DNA of 44,013 bases, taken from assembly GCA_016280895.1 (NCBI GenBank), contig JAEEHM010000099.1, forward strand, positions 1 through 44,013, read 5' to 3'. Origin of the DNA: Bacillota bacterium. GTDB lineage: Bacteria; Bacillota_I; Bacilli_A; ML615J-28; CAG-698. The notes beneath the pieces were generated by a model. That model saw only the letters and a list, made by a program, of their open reading frames with translations. It did not search any database and was not told where the DNA came from. The position numbers were made by a program, and so were the translations under genes. Numbering within the stretch: the first letter of the stretch is position 1; every line of letters starts with the position of its first letter. Below are positions 34,273 to 43,527 of this stretch, piece by piece.

Positions 34273-34918
34273 CCTTAAATAAAAGTTCTGTTGCTTTTAT
34301 TAATTCAAGTGTTGTCGTAATTTCATATGCATACACATTATTCTTATGTGATAAATCAGAAAGTAATCCATCTTCATTACCAGAACTTAGATAAATATTC
34401 ATGTTAGCATATGGGAATAAGGATTCAATCAATTGATCAGATGTAGCACCACGTCTGCTTAGACCACCAATGTGAATACAGATTAAGCTAATCTTTCCAC
34501 GCCTACATTTAGACACAAAAGCATTAGCTCTTGCTATTTCATCATCTAGTGTCAATTCACTAGCAGCCAAGGCCTTAATACTACAGCCTACAAAAAGTAG
34601 TACAGCACTATCATCATCTACATCAGATGCTTCTAGAAAATTATTTACTTCATATGTAAAATAATCAACATTATCTAATACTACTTCTTTGTATTCTTCA
34701 ATATCTTTAGATTGACCAATTGAAGTAACATATACCTTCTTTCCTTTTAATGAAGCTTTCATTTCTTCTGGAAAGACAGTATCATCATATGTTATTTCTT
34801 TGTCCTTATTTTTATCTACATCAACATCTTTTTTACATGCAATTAGGAAAATCGATAAAACCAATACAAGCAATACAATAATAATTCTATTCTTATTTTT
34901 TGTATTGTTTAATTCCAT
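34265..34918 (-). CDS. DUF6305-like lipoprotein linked to the Pgs system
   Basis: The 217-aa product (from the ATG at 34918) has a lipoprotein signal NRIIIVLLVLVLSIFLIAC followed by a single compact domain: KVYVTSIGQSKDIEEYKEV, AVLLFVGCSIKALAASE, DEIARANAFVSKCRRGK, ICIHIGGLSRRGATSDQLIE, YAYEITTTLELIKATELL. A homologue lies at the right end of the window (43528–44013) with the same motifs (LYVTTFGQ, GKARRGDSSDGIIE). The fold looks Rossmann-like; no catalytic site is recognised. I believe this is the family labelled DUF6305. The start is uncertain: longer frames begin at 34933 and 34948 and overlap fumB. Confidence 0.72.
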   Translation of the reverse strand: MELNNTKNKNRIIIVLLVLVLSIFLIACKKDVDVDKNKDKEITYDDTVFPEEMKASLKGKKVYVTSIGQSKDIEEYKEVVLDNVDYFTYEVNNFLEASDVDDDSAVLLFVGCSIKALAASELTLDDEIARANAFVSKCRRGKISLICIHIGGLSRRGATSDQLIESLFPYANMNIYLSSGNEDGLLSDLSHKNNVYAYEITTTLELIKATELLFKGE

Positions 34919-35450
34919 CTTCGAATAAGTCATTTCCTTTCGTATCATAAGTTACAATCGCAAAGAAGTTTTCAACTTCTAATCGTCTTACTGCCTCAGC
35001 ACCTAAATCTTCGTAGCAGATAAGCTCACATTTTTTAATAGAATCACCAATGCTTGCAGCAGCACCACCAATTGCGGATAAATATACTGCCTTATATTTT
35101 ACAAGCATATCTTTATATTCTTTACTTCTTGGGCCTTTTCCAATCATCACTTTAAGGCCTTCCTTCATCATTGCTTCACTATAAGGATCCATTCTATAGC
35201 TTGATGTAGGACCAGCTGAACCAATTACACGACCTGGAGATGCAGGAGTAGGACCTACATAATAAATAGCTCCACCCTTAATATCCATTGGTAGTTCTTT
35301 TCCTTGTTCTAATAATTCCACAAATCTCTTATGAGCAGCATCTCTTGCAGTGTAAACAACTCCACTTAATTCAACTTGATCGCCTGCTCTTAAATCTAAA
35401 ATTTCTTTTTCACTTAATGGTAAATGTAATTTTTTAATCATTTTTATCAC
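34893..35450 (-). CDS. class I fumarate hydratase, beta subunit (FumA C-terminal/TtdB type)
   Basis: The 185-aa protein has the swivelling beta-subunit motifs GVVYTARDAAHKRFVELLEQG, GGAIYYVGPTPASPGRVIGSAGPTSSYRMD (shown by PTPASPGRVIGSAGPTS) and GKGPRSKEY, plus YLSAIGGAAA. With the alpha subunit it forms a 4Fe-4S hydro-lyase converting fumarate and malate; tartrate or mesaconate are alternatives in this family. Its ATG directly abuts the alpha-subunit stop. The 3' end overlaps the start of the DUF6305-like gene. Confidence 0.92.
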   Translation of the reverse strand: MIKMIKKLHLPLSEKEILDLRAGDQVELSGVVYTARDAAHKRFVELLEQGKELPMDIKGGAIYYVGPTPASPGRVIGSAGPTSSYRMDPYSEAMMKEGLKVMIGKGPRSKEYKDMLVKYKAVYLSAIGGAAASIGDSIKKCELICYEDLGAEAVRRLEVENFFAIVTYDTKGNDLFEDGIKQYKK

Positions 35451-36290
35451 CTAAAATATATAAGATTTATGTCTTGCAGCATGGCATTGAATATTGATTG
35501 CAAGTGGAAGGGATGCTATATGACAAGGATATGCTAAAGCCTTAACAGCAAGGCATGTTTGTGTTCCACCAAATCCCATAGGACCAACACCAAGAGCATT
35601 AATTTCTTCTTTCAATTCACTTTCCAATTTAGCAAGAATTGGATCTTCATTTACATCATCAACTTCTCTAAGTAGAGCTTTTTTAGCAAGTAGTGCACTT
35701 TGTTCAAGATTACCACCAATACCTAAACCAACAATGATAGGTGGGCATGGTTTACCACCACCCTTAAATACAGTATCAAGTACAAGTTTTTTAATACCTT
35801 CAACTCCATCTGCAGGAATTAAAATTTTAACTAAGCTCATATTTTCTGATCCGCCACCCTTAGGTGCAACATCAATTTTAACCTTATCACCTTTAACTAA
35901 TTTAACATGCACAATTGCAGGTGTATTATCCTTAGTATTAACTCTATCTAGAGGATGTTTAACAACAGATTTTCTTAAATAACCATTAATGTATGCTCTT
36001 CTAACACCTTCATTGACAGCCTCATATATATCACCATCAAAATGAACATCATAACCAACTTCTAAAAATACTACAGCAACACCTGTATCTTGACATATAG
36101 GTAATTGTTTATCTCTTGCAAGTTCATCATTTTGAATAATTCTTTCTATTACTTCTTTTCCAAGTGGTGATTCTTCCTTTTCTTTAGCTTCTTTTAAAGA
36201 TGCTAAAATATTGCATGGAATATTACGACATGCATCAATGAACATCTCCTCAATCTTATCAGTAATTTCACTTACTCTTACTTCTCTCAT
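35451..36290 (-). CDS. class I fumarate hydratase, alpha subunit (FumA N-terminal/TtdA type)
   Basis: The 279-aa protein has the cluster-binding Cys motifs [25 protein letters not shown] and [11 protein letters not shown], plus [12 protein letters not shown] and the ending [18 protein letters not shown]. It supplies the 4Fe-4S active site of an oxygen-sensitive fumarase and fits an anaerobe. It is followed without a gap by the beta subunit and preceded by citXG after 11 bp, placing malate–fumarate conversion together with citrate-lyase maturation. Confidence 0.93.
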   Translation of the reverse strand: MREVRVSEITDKIEEMFIDACRNIPCNILASLKEAKEKEESPLGKEVIERIIQNDELARDKQLPICQDTGVAVVFLEVGYDVHFDGDIYEAVNEGVRRAYINGYLRKSVVKHPLDRVNTKDNTPAIVHVKLVKGDKVKIDVAPKGGGSENMSLVKILIPADGVEGIKKLVLDTVFKGGGKPCPPIIVGLGIGGNLEQSALLAKKALLREVDDVNEDPILAKLESELKEEINALGVGPMGFGGTQTCLAVKALAYPCHIASLPLAINIQCHAARHKSYIF

Positions 36291-36301
36291 ATTTTCTCCT
36301 C

Positions 36302-37528
36302 TTATATTCCTAGTTCAAATATTTTATTTATTTCTTTTAAGAAACAAGCTAATATCAATAAATCAGCTGCTCCTCCAAAGCTTAAGTTTTCTTTTAAACA
36401 TAAATCATTTAAATAATCATGATTCTTATTTTCTTTAAATTCATTTTTTATAAAATTATATTTTTCAATACTACCACATCTTTTAAGTAAAGTAGTATCT
36501 TCAATATTAATAATTAAATAAATAAGTGCATCCATTAAATCATCTTCAAAATTATATATATTCATACAATCTTGTAAATGCACAAAACCAGATTCTGCTT
36601 CTCCTCTTGCACCTAAAATACCATATTTTTGATATGCAATTTTACCAAAGGTATCACTACCTTCTTTTAATTCATCACATATTCCCTTACTTAATATTTC
36701 CACATATTCAAAGATACTTAAATCAGTATTAGATTTTAATTTTAATCCAAGTGCACAAAGTAATATTCCGAGATTAAAGATTAAACCCTTATATGCATTG
36801 ATATTAGATGTCGCAATTAACATCTTTGTTTCTAAAGACGCACCAATATGACGCATTTCTTTTTTAATATATTCAATATCATCATTTAAATATGCAAGTT
36901 CAAAGAATGAATAAAATTCACCAACAATCGCATTTTTAGCCTTTATCATTAGGTCATAATTCATATCTTTGTGACTTGATTTAAAGTTTTTACATACAAG
37001 TCCAAATTTAGGTTCTAAATCAAGTTCTTTTAAAATCGCAACATTTGTATATTCAGTAATGATATTATGCATATAATTAAGCACATTAATCTTAATATAT
37101 CCATTAATTTCACTATCACTATGTCTTTTTAATCTAGCACACACAAAGGCAGGTTCATTACATATGAAGCACTTTCTCAAAGTACCTCTTGATTCTGATT
37201 TATCACTATTATAAAAAACATCTAAATCAATAAATCTACCTAAATTATCATTTTCTTCTATCTTAACACATTCTTCTTTTAAATTCTTATCTTTATTAAA
37301 ATAAAATAATTTATATATTCCATCATCACTTTCTTTAACAACTTGCATACATGGATTTAAATTATCAATCAATTTAGAAAAATGATTTACTAAAAAATAT
37401 GCTTCTTTTGTATTCTTATTCATTCCAGCAATATTAGCATGAACTGATATAATTTGATATTTATCAATATCTTTTTTAATTATCTTTATTCTTTCTTCTC
37501 TGGCTTTTAAAATATCACTTGCTTCCAT
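36302..37528 (-). CDS. citXG: CitX–CitG fusion (citrate lyase prosthetic-group synthesis and transfer)
   Basis: The 408-aa protein fuses two activities. Residues about 1–165 resemble CitX (holo-citrate lyase synthase), with GRFIDLDVFY (97–106) and the Cys-rich RKCFICNEPAFVCARLKRH. Residues about 170–408 resemble CitG (triphosphoribosyl-dephospho-CoA synthase), with TSNINAYKGLIFNLGILLCALG and GILGARGEAESGFVHLQ. Together they make and attach the prosthetic group of the citrate lyase acyl carrier protein. The citDEF subunit genes are not in the window. The 5' end overlaps citC by 14 bp. Fusions of this kind are known in several bacteria. Confidence 0.87.
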   Translation of the reverse strand: MEASDILKAREERIKIIKKDIDKYQIISVHANIAGMNKNTKEAYFLVNHFSKLIDNLNPCMQVVKESDDGIYKLFYFNKDKNLKEECVKIEENDNLGRFIDLDVFYNSDKSESRGTLRKCFICNEPAFVCARLKRHSDSEINGYIKINVLNYMHNIITEYTNVAILKELDLEPKFGLVCKNFKSSHKDMNYDLMIKAKNAIVGEFYSFFELAYLNDDIEYIKKEMRHIGASLETKMLIATSNINAYKGLIFNLGILLCALGLKLKSNTDLSIFEYVEILSKGICDELKEGSDTFGKIAYQKYGILGARGEAESGFVHLQDCMNIYNFEDDLMDALIYLIINIEDTTLLKRCGSIEKYNFIKNEFKENKNHDYLNDLCLKENLSFGGAADLLILACFLKEINKIFELGI

Positions 37529-38522
37529 ATTTCACCATCGCAATACTTCTAAGCACTAAGCTACATTCATTTGGACAATATTTAAGTGCTTCATCAATCT
37601 TACCTTCTTCAAGTAAAGCTCTAACCTTTTTAGCACTTATTATTTCTCCATCTTCTTTTAATCTATCGATAATTTCTAATTTATCACCTAATATATCTTT
37701 TAATGTTTGATTATATATTTGCATCTTACTTGATTCTTCACTACCAACGAATCTTTTCTTAATATGCAAATCTTTCATAAAATAATTCTTAAATATTAAA
37801 GCATCAACTTTCGCATTTTCTTCTATTTTCTCGCTTTCACTTTTTAAGAAATAATCAGGAAATGTAAGACTCGACACAATATATTTAGTAGATGCCATTA
37901 CATACACATTTGAAAGTCTTCTAGTTGCAAGATATGCAAGTGATAATCTTTCTTTAAAACTAAATACAGATTTATCTTCTTCCACAATAAATACTACAAC
38001 ATTATTATATTTCTTTTTAGCTTCTTCAATTAAATAAACATGTCCATTAGTAATTGGATTAGCATTAAGAACAACTGCAGCAAGTGATGTATTTTCATCT
38101 AAGGTAGAAAAATTCAATTCTAACACTTTTTTTATTTTCTTGATTTCTTCATCTATTGAAGATATTCCACCTTCTAACATCACTAATTTATCAGTTTTAA
38201 CTAAAACTCGAAAACCTAAGCTTTTAAATGTTTCTTCATAAATTGCTTTTGTGAATACTTGATATGAAAATATATTATTAATTCTAAAATAATTTAATGC
38301 TTCATTAATTAAGATACCTGCTAAATTTTCACCTTGATAATTTGAATCAACAGCAAGATCTTTAATGATATATGAACTAATTGATATTGTTCCTACAATT
38401 TTATTATCATCTTCTAAATAAAATGTTTTATCAATATCATCAGCATATTTTAAATCAAATTTATTTAAGAATTCTTTTACTAATTCTTTTTCATTATTTA
38501 GAATTGCTTCTTTAATTTGCAT
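37515..38522 (-). CDS. citC: [citrate (pro-3S)-lyase] ligase
   Basis: The 335-aa protein has an N-terminal GNAT-like part (DLAVDSNYQGENLAGILINEAL, about 50–75) and a nucleotidyltransferase-like domain (SLAAVVLNANPITNGHVYLIEEA, about 145–170, with the TxGH motif altered to TNGH), matching CitC. The enzyme acetylates the citrate lyase prosthetic group with acetate and ATP, switching the lyase on. The C-terminal half (DLHIKKRFVGSEESSKMQIYN) is family-typical. First gene of the operon, with AAGGTG a few bases before the start and a strong promoter. Confidence 0.92.
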   Translation of the reverse strand: MQIKEAILNNEKELVKEFLNKFDLKYADDIDKTFYLEDDNKIVGTISISSYIIKDLAVDSNYQGENLAGILINEALNYFRINNIFSYQVFTKAIYEETFKSLGFRVLVKTDKLVMLEGGISSIDEEIKKIKKVLELNFSTLDENTSLAAVVLNANPITNGHVYLIEEAKKKYNNVVVFIVEEDKSVFSFKERLSLAYLATRRLSNVYVMASTKYIVSSLTFPDYFLKSESEKIEENAKVDALIFKNYFMKDLHIKKRFVGSEESSKMQIYNQTLKDILGDKLEIIDRLKEDGEIISAKKVRALLEEGKIDEALKYCPNECSLVLRSIAMVKYGSK

Positions 38523-38539
38523 ATAATCACCTTTTTATT

Positions 38540-38568
38540 ATTATACTATATTTTCCAGTTTATTTCAA
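38540..38568 (-). promoter_or_regulatory. promoter of the citC–citXG–fum–pgs–kinase operon
   Basis: TTGAAA and TATAAT are exactly 17 nt apart on the minus strand, close to the consensus. The predicted start leaves a leader of only about 11 nt, just enough for the AAGGTG site. All ten genes down to 29158 overlap or are within 12 bp of each other. Confidence 0.8.
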
Positions 38569-38578
38569 ACTATCATTT

Positions 38579-38643
38579 ATTCTTTTAGAAGATACGAATA
38601 TTTTCATATCCTCTAAAAGAATAGGGGAGTAATATTACTCCCC
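38579..38643. terminator. two adjacent hairpins after the 1308-aa lipoprotein gene
   Basis: A perfect 20-nt palindrome (arms GGGGAGTAAT and complement, 38624–38643) is followed by a longer imperfect stem (arms ATTCTTTTAGA and complement, 38579–38622). Neither ends in a clear T run on the minus strand, so termination is plausible rather than certain; transcript stabilisation is an alternative. Confidence 0.5.
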
Positions 38644-38656
38644 GTAATTCTTTATT

Positions 38657-41600
38657 TTATTTTTTTGTAATATTCAAACAAGCACCTAATACACCATACA
38701 TAATATATGGATAATCTTTTGAACCAGTTGAAGATTGAATGATATACATTTCACCAGTATAGCCATAAGTGAAGATTGTAGCACCAGCAGTAGCTGTTGT
38801 ACCATATTGATTATCATTGCTTACACTATCAACGATAGTATTAGCATATAACCATTCATTATTGTTTACAGCCTTAGCAAGTGACATACCATGAGTACCA
38901 AAATAGCACTTCTTTCCACTTGTGATATTATATCCTGTACCAGGTACTACAACTGTATCAGTAATTGCAGCATCGTCTGCTAATGATCCCTTGAAGAAGA
39001 TAGAGAATGTATAATTACTAGTTCTTCCAATATAGAATGGATTTTCATTAGTACCAACTAACTTATATACTGTATATTCATGAGTTGTTGCACACTTAAC
39101 ACCATTCTTAGTAATAGTTAACATTAATGCAGCGATATCATCTTGACTATCAATTGTATGTTCTGCATCAACTGTTGGGTTAAACCATGAAGTACCTTCT
39201 TCTACGCCAGTCTTAGTAGCTGATGTTGAATCAGTAGCTTGAACAGCTTGACCTTTCTTAGTTAAGTTAGTTAATTCAACTTTATCACCAACAGCAAGTG
39301 GAGTTGTATCTTCACCAAATGTAATATCATATTTTTCATACTTAACTTCACCAGCAAATGCATCTAAACCGATAATATTAGTACCATCTGTTAAGTACAT
39401 TGCTTGTGTAGGATAAGTTGCAATTGTACCGCTTGAACCAGTTGCAAATCCAGCAACAGTTGCAACCATAACTTCTACTGTAGATTCATCAGCTAAAGCT
39501 AATACTTCAGCTACTGTTAATTTAGCAGCTTCAGCAGCTTTTAAAGTAATAGTGAATGCTTTTGTTAATTCCTTAGTGCCAACCATAACTTTTGCAGTTA
39601 AAGTAACTTCTGTATCACTTGTTACTGCATTGTATGCACCAGCAGCAGTCATAACATCTGAATTACTTGTTTCCCAAGTAACATCTAATTCACCATCAGC
39701 ATTGTAAGTAACTTTTGCAGGAAGTGCAAGTTCACCAGCAGATGCAGCAGAAATTTCAGTAGCAGAGATGAAGTCTTCCATCTTAGCTGAAACGATATTT
39801 TCAATTGTTTCATTAGCATCAATTTCAATTGGCTTAATTAATGTCCATGCTTGCATTGTAGCACCATTATATCCACCAACAGCATAAATAGTAGCATAGA
39901 TTGTGAAGCACTTAGAACCAGTTGTAGCTGGAATTCCAACTGCTGTCCACCATTCATTAGCAGGGTCTAATAATTGATAAGCACCTAAACTAATTACTAA
40001 GCTTCTATTTGTTCCATTCATTGAATATCTAGCATCAGCAGATGATGCAGCACCCTTATAATTGATTTGATAACGTGGGTTCTTAGAAGTTGAACCAGTA
40101 CCAACTAAATTAATCTTTCCACTGAATTTAACAACTAAACCTCTAGTTGCATTATGTCCAGCTAAGAATGTAGCTAATTCTTCATCACTATCAACATCAG
40201 CAGCAAGTTCTAATTGGCTATAATCAATAGTATTGCCAGAAGATTGAATAACAACTGTACCACCTTGTAAAGTAGCACCATCATCATCAATTGAAATTGA
40301 AGCACCTCTGATTTGTAGTAAATCACCAGCTTTAATATCATTTTCACCTACTTTGTAATCAGTTGTTTGATAATAAACAACTCTCTTACCATCAGTAAGC
40401 ATGATACCATTACGATGTTCTTCACTATTTTCAGAAGATGTACCAATAGCAGCAACGTAAGCATTTAATTTAGCGATTGTGCCATTACCAGCAGTGATAG
40501 CTTCACTAATTGTAACTGGAGTAATTTCAGCAGCTAACATTGAAACCTTAATAGAGAATGAATATTCTTTTAAGTTGCAAGTATATTTAGCAGTTAAAGT
40601 AACTTCAGCTGGATCTAATAATTGAGGATATGCACCAGTTGTTGCATTAATTAAATCATTATTAGAAGATTCCCAAGTAATAGCATATTCAGTTTCATCA
40701 ACTGTAACACTTGCAGGAAGTGCGAATGTACCAGCTTCTTGAGCAACAACTTCTAATTCAACGTTTTCTTCAATTTCATTTCTAACTTTTTCGCTTACAT
40801 CTTGTACGCAAGCACCAGCATTAGGAATGATGAAAGGCCACTTAGTTTCGCCAAGTTGATATACAGAATATGCATAAATAACAGTTCCTGTATAATGGTT
40901 AGCACCTTCAGTCTTAATTGGAACATTATATTGAGATTCCCATTGAGTCATTCCGTTTACTGCAAAGTTAGCAACTAAGAAACAGAATTGTCTAGAATTG
41001 ATTAAACCATTAGCAGCAGAATCTTTTCCAGGTCCAAATTGATACCAATTGAATGAAGTTGAACCAGAAGCAACCATCCAAGGATTTACAACCTTATAAA
41101 GAACGATTTCTTGATGATGGTTATCAATAACAGCTTGATAATCATCGGCAGTTCTTAATTCAATAGGGTTAAGTGTACTATAATCTAAAGGACTTCCTTC
41201 TTCAGTTACTTTGAATGATTTAACATCTTGGAATGCTTTTAATTCTTCATGATCACCTAAAGCAGACCATTTAGCAACAACTTGAACTTTATTACCAGAT
41301 TTAACACTAGCTCTTTGTTCAGAAGATGCGCATACGATAGCATATTCTTTAGTGTTTTCATCAAATAAAATAACATAGCTATAAGGACTAGATTCATGGC
41401 TTAAACCAGTAGCAGCTACAGTAGCATTTAATACTACATAGTTTTCCTTAGTTTTACCAGTTGCAAGATCAACACTTTCAATTGCTTTTACAGTAGTATT
41501 GAAATCTTGACTAGCACTCTTTTCACCAGCAGAGATAGTTAATGTTAATACAACAGCACTATCAGCAGTTAATGATAAATCAACACTAGCCTTATTATCA

Positions 41601-42583
41601 GCAATAGTAATACCATTACCAGACTTAACAGTCCATTCAAATTTAACACCAGGTTCAGCTTCATATAAAGTAGTAAGTTCTAATGTACCCCATACTTCTT
41701 CTTCAACTGAAACACTTGCAAATACTTCATCCTTAACAGTATCAATATCAACGATGTATTCTTCAATTGTATCAGCAAATGCGTAAGCAATCCAACCATC
41801 GATACCATCACCCATCTTTAATAAAGTGATGTTAGCACTGATCTTTTTACCAACTTGATCTGCAAATGCTTGTTTACAAGAATCATCAAATAAGATTGTA
41901 CCAGTACTATCAGTCCAGAACATTCTATTTGCTTCATCAAGTGAAATAGCACCAGTTAAATTAAATAATTTACCATAATTAGCTCTATCACTTGCAGCTA
42001 ATGCTTGAACAGCTTCAATTGTAGTTGCACTAGCAGAAATAGCAGTTTTACCACTTGATAATACTTCAACACTAGCATTCTTAACGAAGATTTGACTAGC
42101 AGCAACAGAAAGTTTACCACTTAATTTAACTTCATCACCTAGTTTTAATGTAGCTAATTTGCTAGATTGTGAATCAGCAAGTTTAGCATATAAACCTGTA
42201 GTTCCATCAGATAGATAGAAACCATCATTTGTTTTAGCAAATACAACACCAACTACATCTACTGCACTATTATTTGCACCAGCAATAGCATCAGCAACTG
42301 TAGCAAGTTTCGCAATTTCTTCGGTCTTAGTAGCACCACAAACTGTACAAGTATAAGTTTTTTCACCCTTTGCACTTGAAGTTGCAGCCTTTGTTACTTT
42401 ACCTTCATCCCATGTATGTGCAGCCTTTTCAGATACTTCATCACAATGTGAGCATTCATGCCAGTGATTTTCAGCATCGAAAGACCAATCTGTTGAAAAC
42501 TTATGAGTGTCTTTCTTACAAGCAGCTAAGCCTAAAACAAGACAGAACATAATAACAGCAATAACAAAAATTCTTTTTTTCAT
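38657..42583 (-). CDS. large modular surface lipoprotein (Cys-rich, OB-fold and Ig-like domains)
   Basis: The 1308-aa protein has a lipoprotein signal ending LAAC (Cys22). Residues about 25–92 are a HWHECSHCDEV...GEKTYTCTVCGATKTEEI module found in many Firmicutes surface proteins. An OB-fold-like domain follows (VDVVGVVFAKTNDGFYLSDGTTG, about 95–175) and at least three later repeats of that type (ATVAATGL, KLNAYVAAIGTSSE, EVMVATVAGFATG). Ig-like segments with TWESSN(N/S)DLINATTGAY and similar strings alternate with them. No catalytic motif is seen. It lies 13 bp after the carboxypeptidase-like gene. Likely binding or adhesion; ligand unknown. Confidence 0.82.
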   Translation of the reverse strand: MKKRIFVIAVIMFCLVLGLAACKKDTHKFSTDWSFDAENHWHECSHCDEVSEKAAHTWDEGKVTKAATSSAKGEKTYTCTVCGATKTEEIAKLATVADAIAGANNSAVDVVGVVFAKTNDGFYLSDGTTGLYAKLADSQSSKLATLKLGDEVKLSGKLSVAASQIFVKNASVEVLSSGKTAISASATTIEAVQALAASDRANYGKLFNLTGAISLDEANRMFWTDSTGTILFDDSCKQAFADQVGKKISANITLLKMGDGIDGWIAYAFADTIEEYIVDIDTVKDEVFASVSVEEEVWGTLELTTLYEAEPGVKFEWTVKSGNGITIADNKASVDLSLTADSAVVLTLTISAGEKSASQDFNTTVKAIESVDLATGKTKENYVVLNATVAATGLSHESSPYSYVILFDENTKEYAIVCASSEQRASVKSGNKVQVVAKWSALGDHEELKAFQDVKSFKVTEEGSPLDYSTLNPIELRTADDYQAVIDNHHQEIVLYKVVNPWMVASGSTSFNWYQFGPGKDSAANGLINSRQFCFLVANFAVNGMTQWESQYNVPIKTEGANHYTGTVIYAYSVYQLGETKWPFIIPNAGACVQDVSEKVRNEIEENVELEVVAQEAGTFALPASVTVDETEYAITWESSNNDLINATTGAYPQLLDPAEVTLTAKYTCNLKEYSFSIKVSMLAAEITPVTISEAITAGNGTIAKLNAYVAAIGTSSENSEEHRNGIMLTDGKRVVYYQTTDYKVGENDIKAGDLLQIRGASISIDDDGATLQGGTVVIQSSGNTIDYSQLELAADVDSDEELATFLAGHNATRGLVVKFSGKINLVGTGSTSKNPRYQINYKGAASSADARYSMNGTNRSLVISLGAYQLLDPANEWWTAVGIPATTGSKCFTIYATIYAVGGYNGATMQAWTLIKPIEIDANETIENIVSAKMEDFISATEISAASAGELALPAKVTYNADGELDVTWETSNSDVMTAAGAYNAVTSDTEVTLTAKVMVGTKELTKAFTITLKAAEAAKLTVAEVLALADESTVEVMVATVAGFATGSSGTIATYPTQAMYLTDGTNIIGLDAFAGEVKYEKYDITFGEDTTPLAVGDKVELTNLTKKGQAVQATDSTSATKTGVEEGTSWFNPTVDAEHTIDSQDDIAALMLTITKNGVKCATTHEYTVYKLVGTNENPFYIGRTSNYTFSIFFKGSLADDAAITDTVVVPGTGYNITSGKKCYFGTHGMSLAKAVNNNEWLYANTIVDSVSNDNQYGTTATAGATIFTYGYTGEMYIIQSSTGSKDYPYIMYGVLGACLNITKK

Positions 42584-42596
42584 TTTCTCCCCTTTT

Positions 42597-43520
42597 TTAT
42601 GAGCGAGTCCATATCAAATCAAACATTGCTTCTAAAATATTTAATTGATGTCTCACTCTGATTTCTAAATCAATAGTATTTACGCCATTTTCATATCCAC
42701 GATTAGTTTCAATTGTATAAACAACCTTATCAGGATAAGTAGTTGTAAAGTAGTAATTAAAACTACCAAGCTGATTTGCACCCTCTTGTCTAAATTCAGT
42801 TTCTGATTCTAGACGATAAGTTTCATTATATCTTTTAATTAATTGTCTCATAAAACGACTATTATTACTTGCAATCAAAGTATTACCAAGTGTAGTTTTA
42901 AGACCTTCTTCTTGTTGTTCCCAACTATGTAATGATTCATGTAAATCAATAATATAATCAGGTTCAAAAGCCTCTACAGTTTCCACAATAGCACTTGAAA
43001 TTTGAATACTTGCTTCCTTAGCACTTTCATATCTACCAACAGGAAATGATCTATTCAAATCACTAAAATCATATCCAGTAACTTTATATCTTGAATCAGC
43101 TTTATCAGCTAAGATATTTGCTTGAGGAATAAGTAATATTTCACCACAAATACCATTTTCAGTTTCAAGAGCTGTTACAAGACGAAGCCCTGCAGTCCAA
43201 CCAGCGGTTTCATCGCCATGAATACCACCAACGATTGCAACCTTTGGACCTTCCTTATCAGTAGTGAACTTATAAACTGTAGTTACAGAATCAGTTCCTT
43301 CTAATATTTTCCAGTTTGTAACTGTAACATTAGCAGGATCTTCTTCTTTTGGATCATCATCAATTGGTTTTACTTCACCACCTTGATTTTCACCACTTTG
43401 ATCATCAGTTTTACCATTTTCATCATCTGTTTTATTATTACAGCCAACTAATAAAAGACACAACACAATTATCAAAATCAGGCCTAAAGTTTTTATGTTT
43501 AATAAGACTGATTTTTTCAT
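42597..43520 (-). CDS. zinc carboxypeptidase/AstE-AspA-like lipoprotein
   Basis: The 307-aa protein has a lipoprotein signal ending LLVGC (Cys27) and an acidic Asn/Glu/Gly linker. The catalytic domain has metal ligands His101 and Glu104 in GGIHGDETAG, Asn/Arg in DLNRSFP, His194 in YIIDLHESLH and a Glu in YTIETNRG, matching the M14/succinylglutamate desuccinylase–aspartoacylase fold. It would hydrolyse an amide or peptide bond outside the membrane. The second DUF6305-like gene is immediately upstream (7 bp), suggesting it works on a product linked to the Pgs system. Substrate unknown. Confidence 0.85.
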   Translation of the reverse strand: MKKSVLLNIKTLGLILIIVLCLLLVGCNNKTDDENGKTDDQSGENQGGEVKPIDDDPKEEDPANVTVTNWKILEGTDSVTTVYKFTTDKEGPKVAIVGGIHGDETAGWTAGLRLVTALETENGICGEILLIPQANILADKADSRYKVTGYDFSDLNRSFPVGRYESAKEASIQISSAIVETVEAFEPDYIIDLHESLHSWEQQEEGLKTTLGNTLIASNNSRFMRQLIKRYNETYRLESETEFRQEGANQLGSFNYYFTTTYPDKVVYTIETNRGYENGVNTIDLEIRVRHQLNILEAMFDLIWTRS

Positions 43521-43527
43521 ATTTAAA

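Noticed and set aside
38579-38643. Attachment site or replication origin
   Set aside because: The palindromes directly follow a stop codon and no integrase, iterons or DnaA boxes are seen; a termination role fits better.
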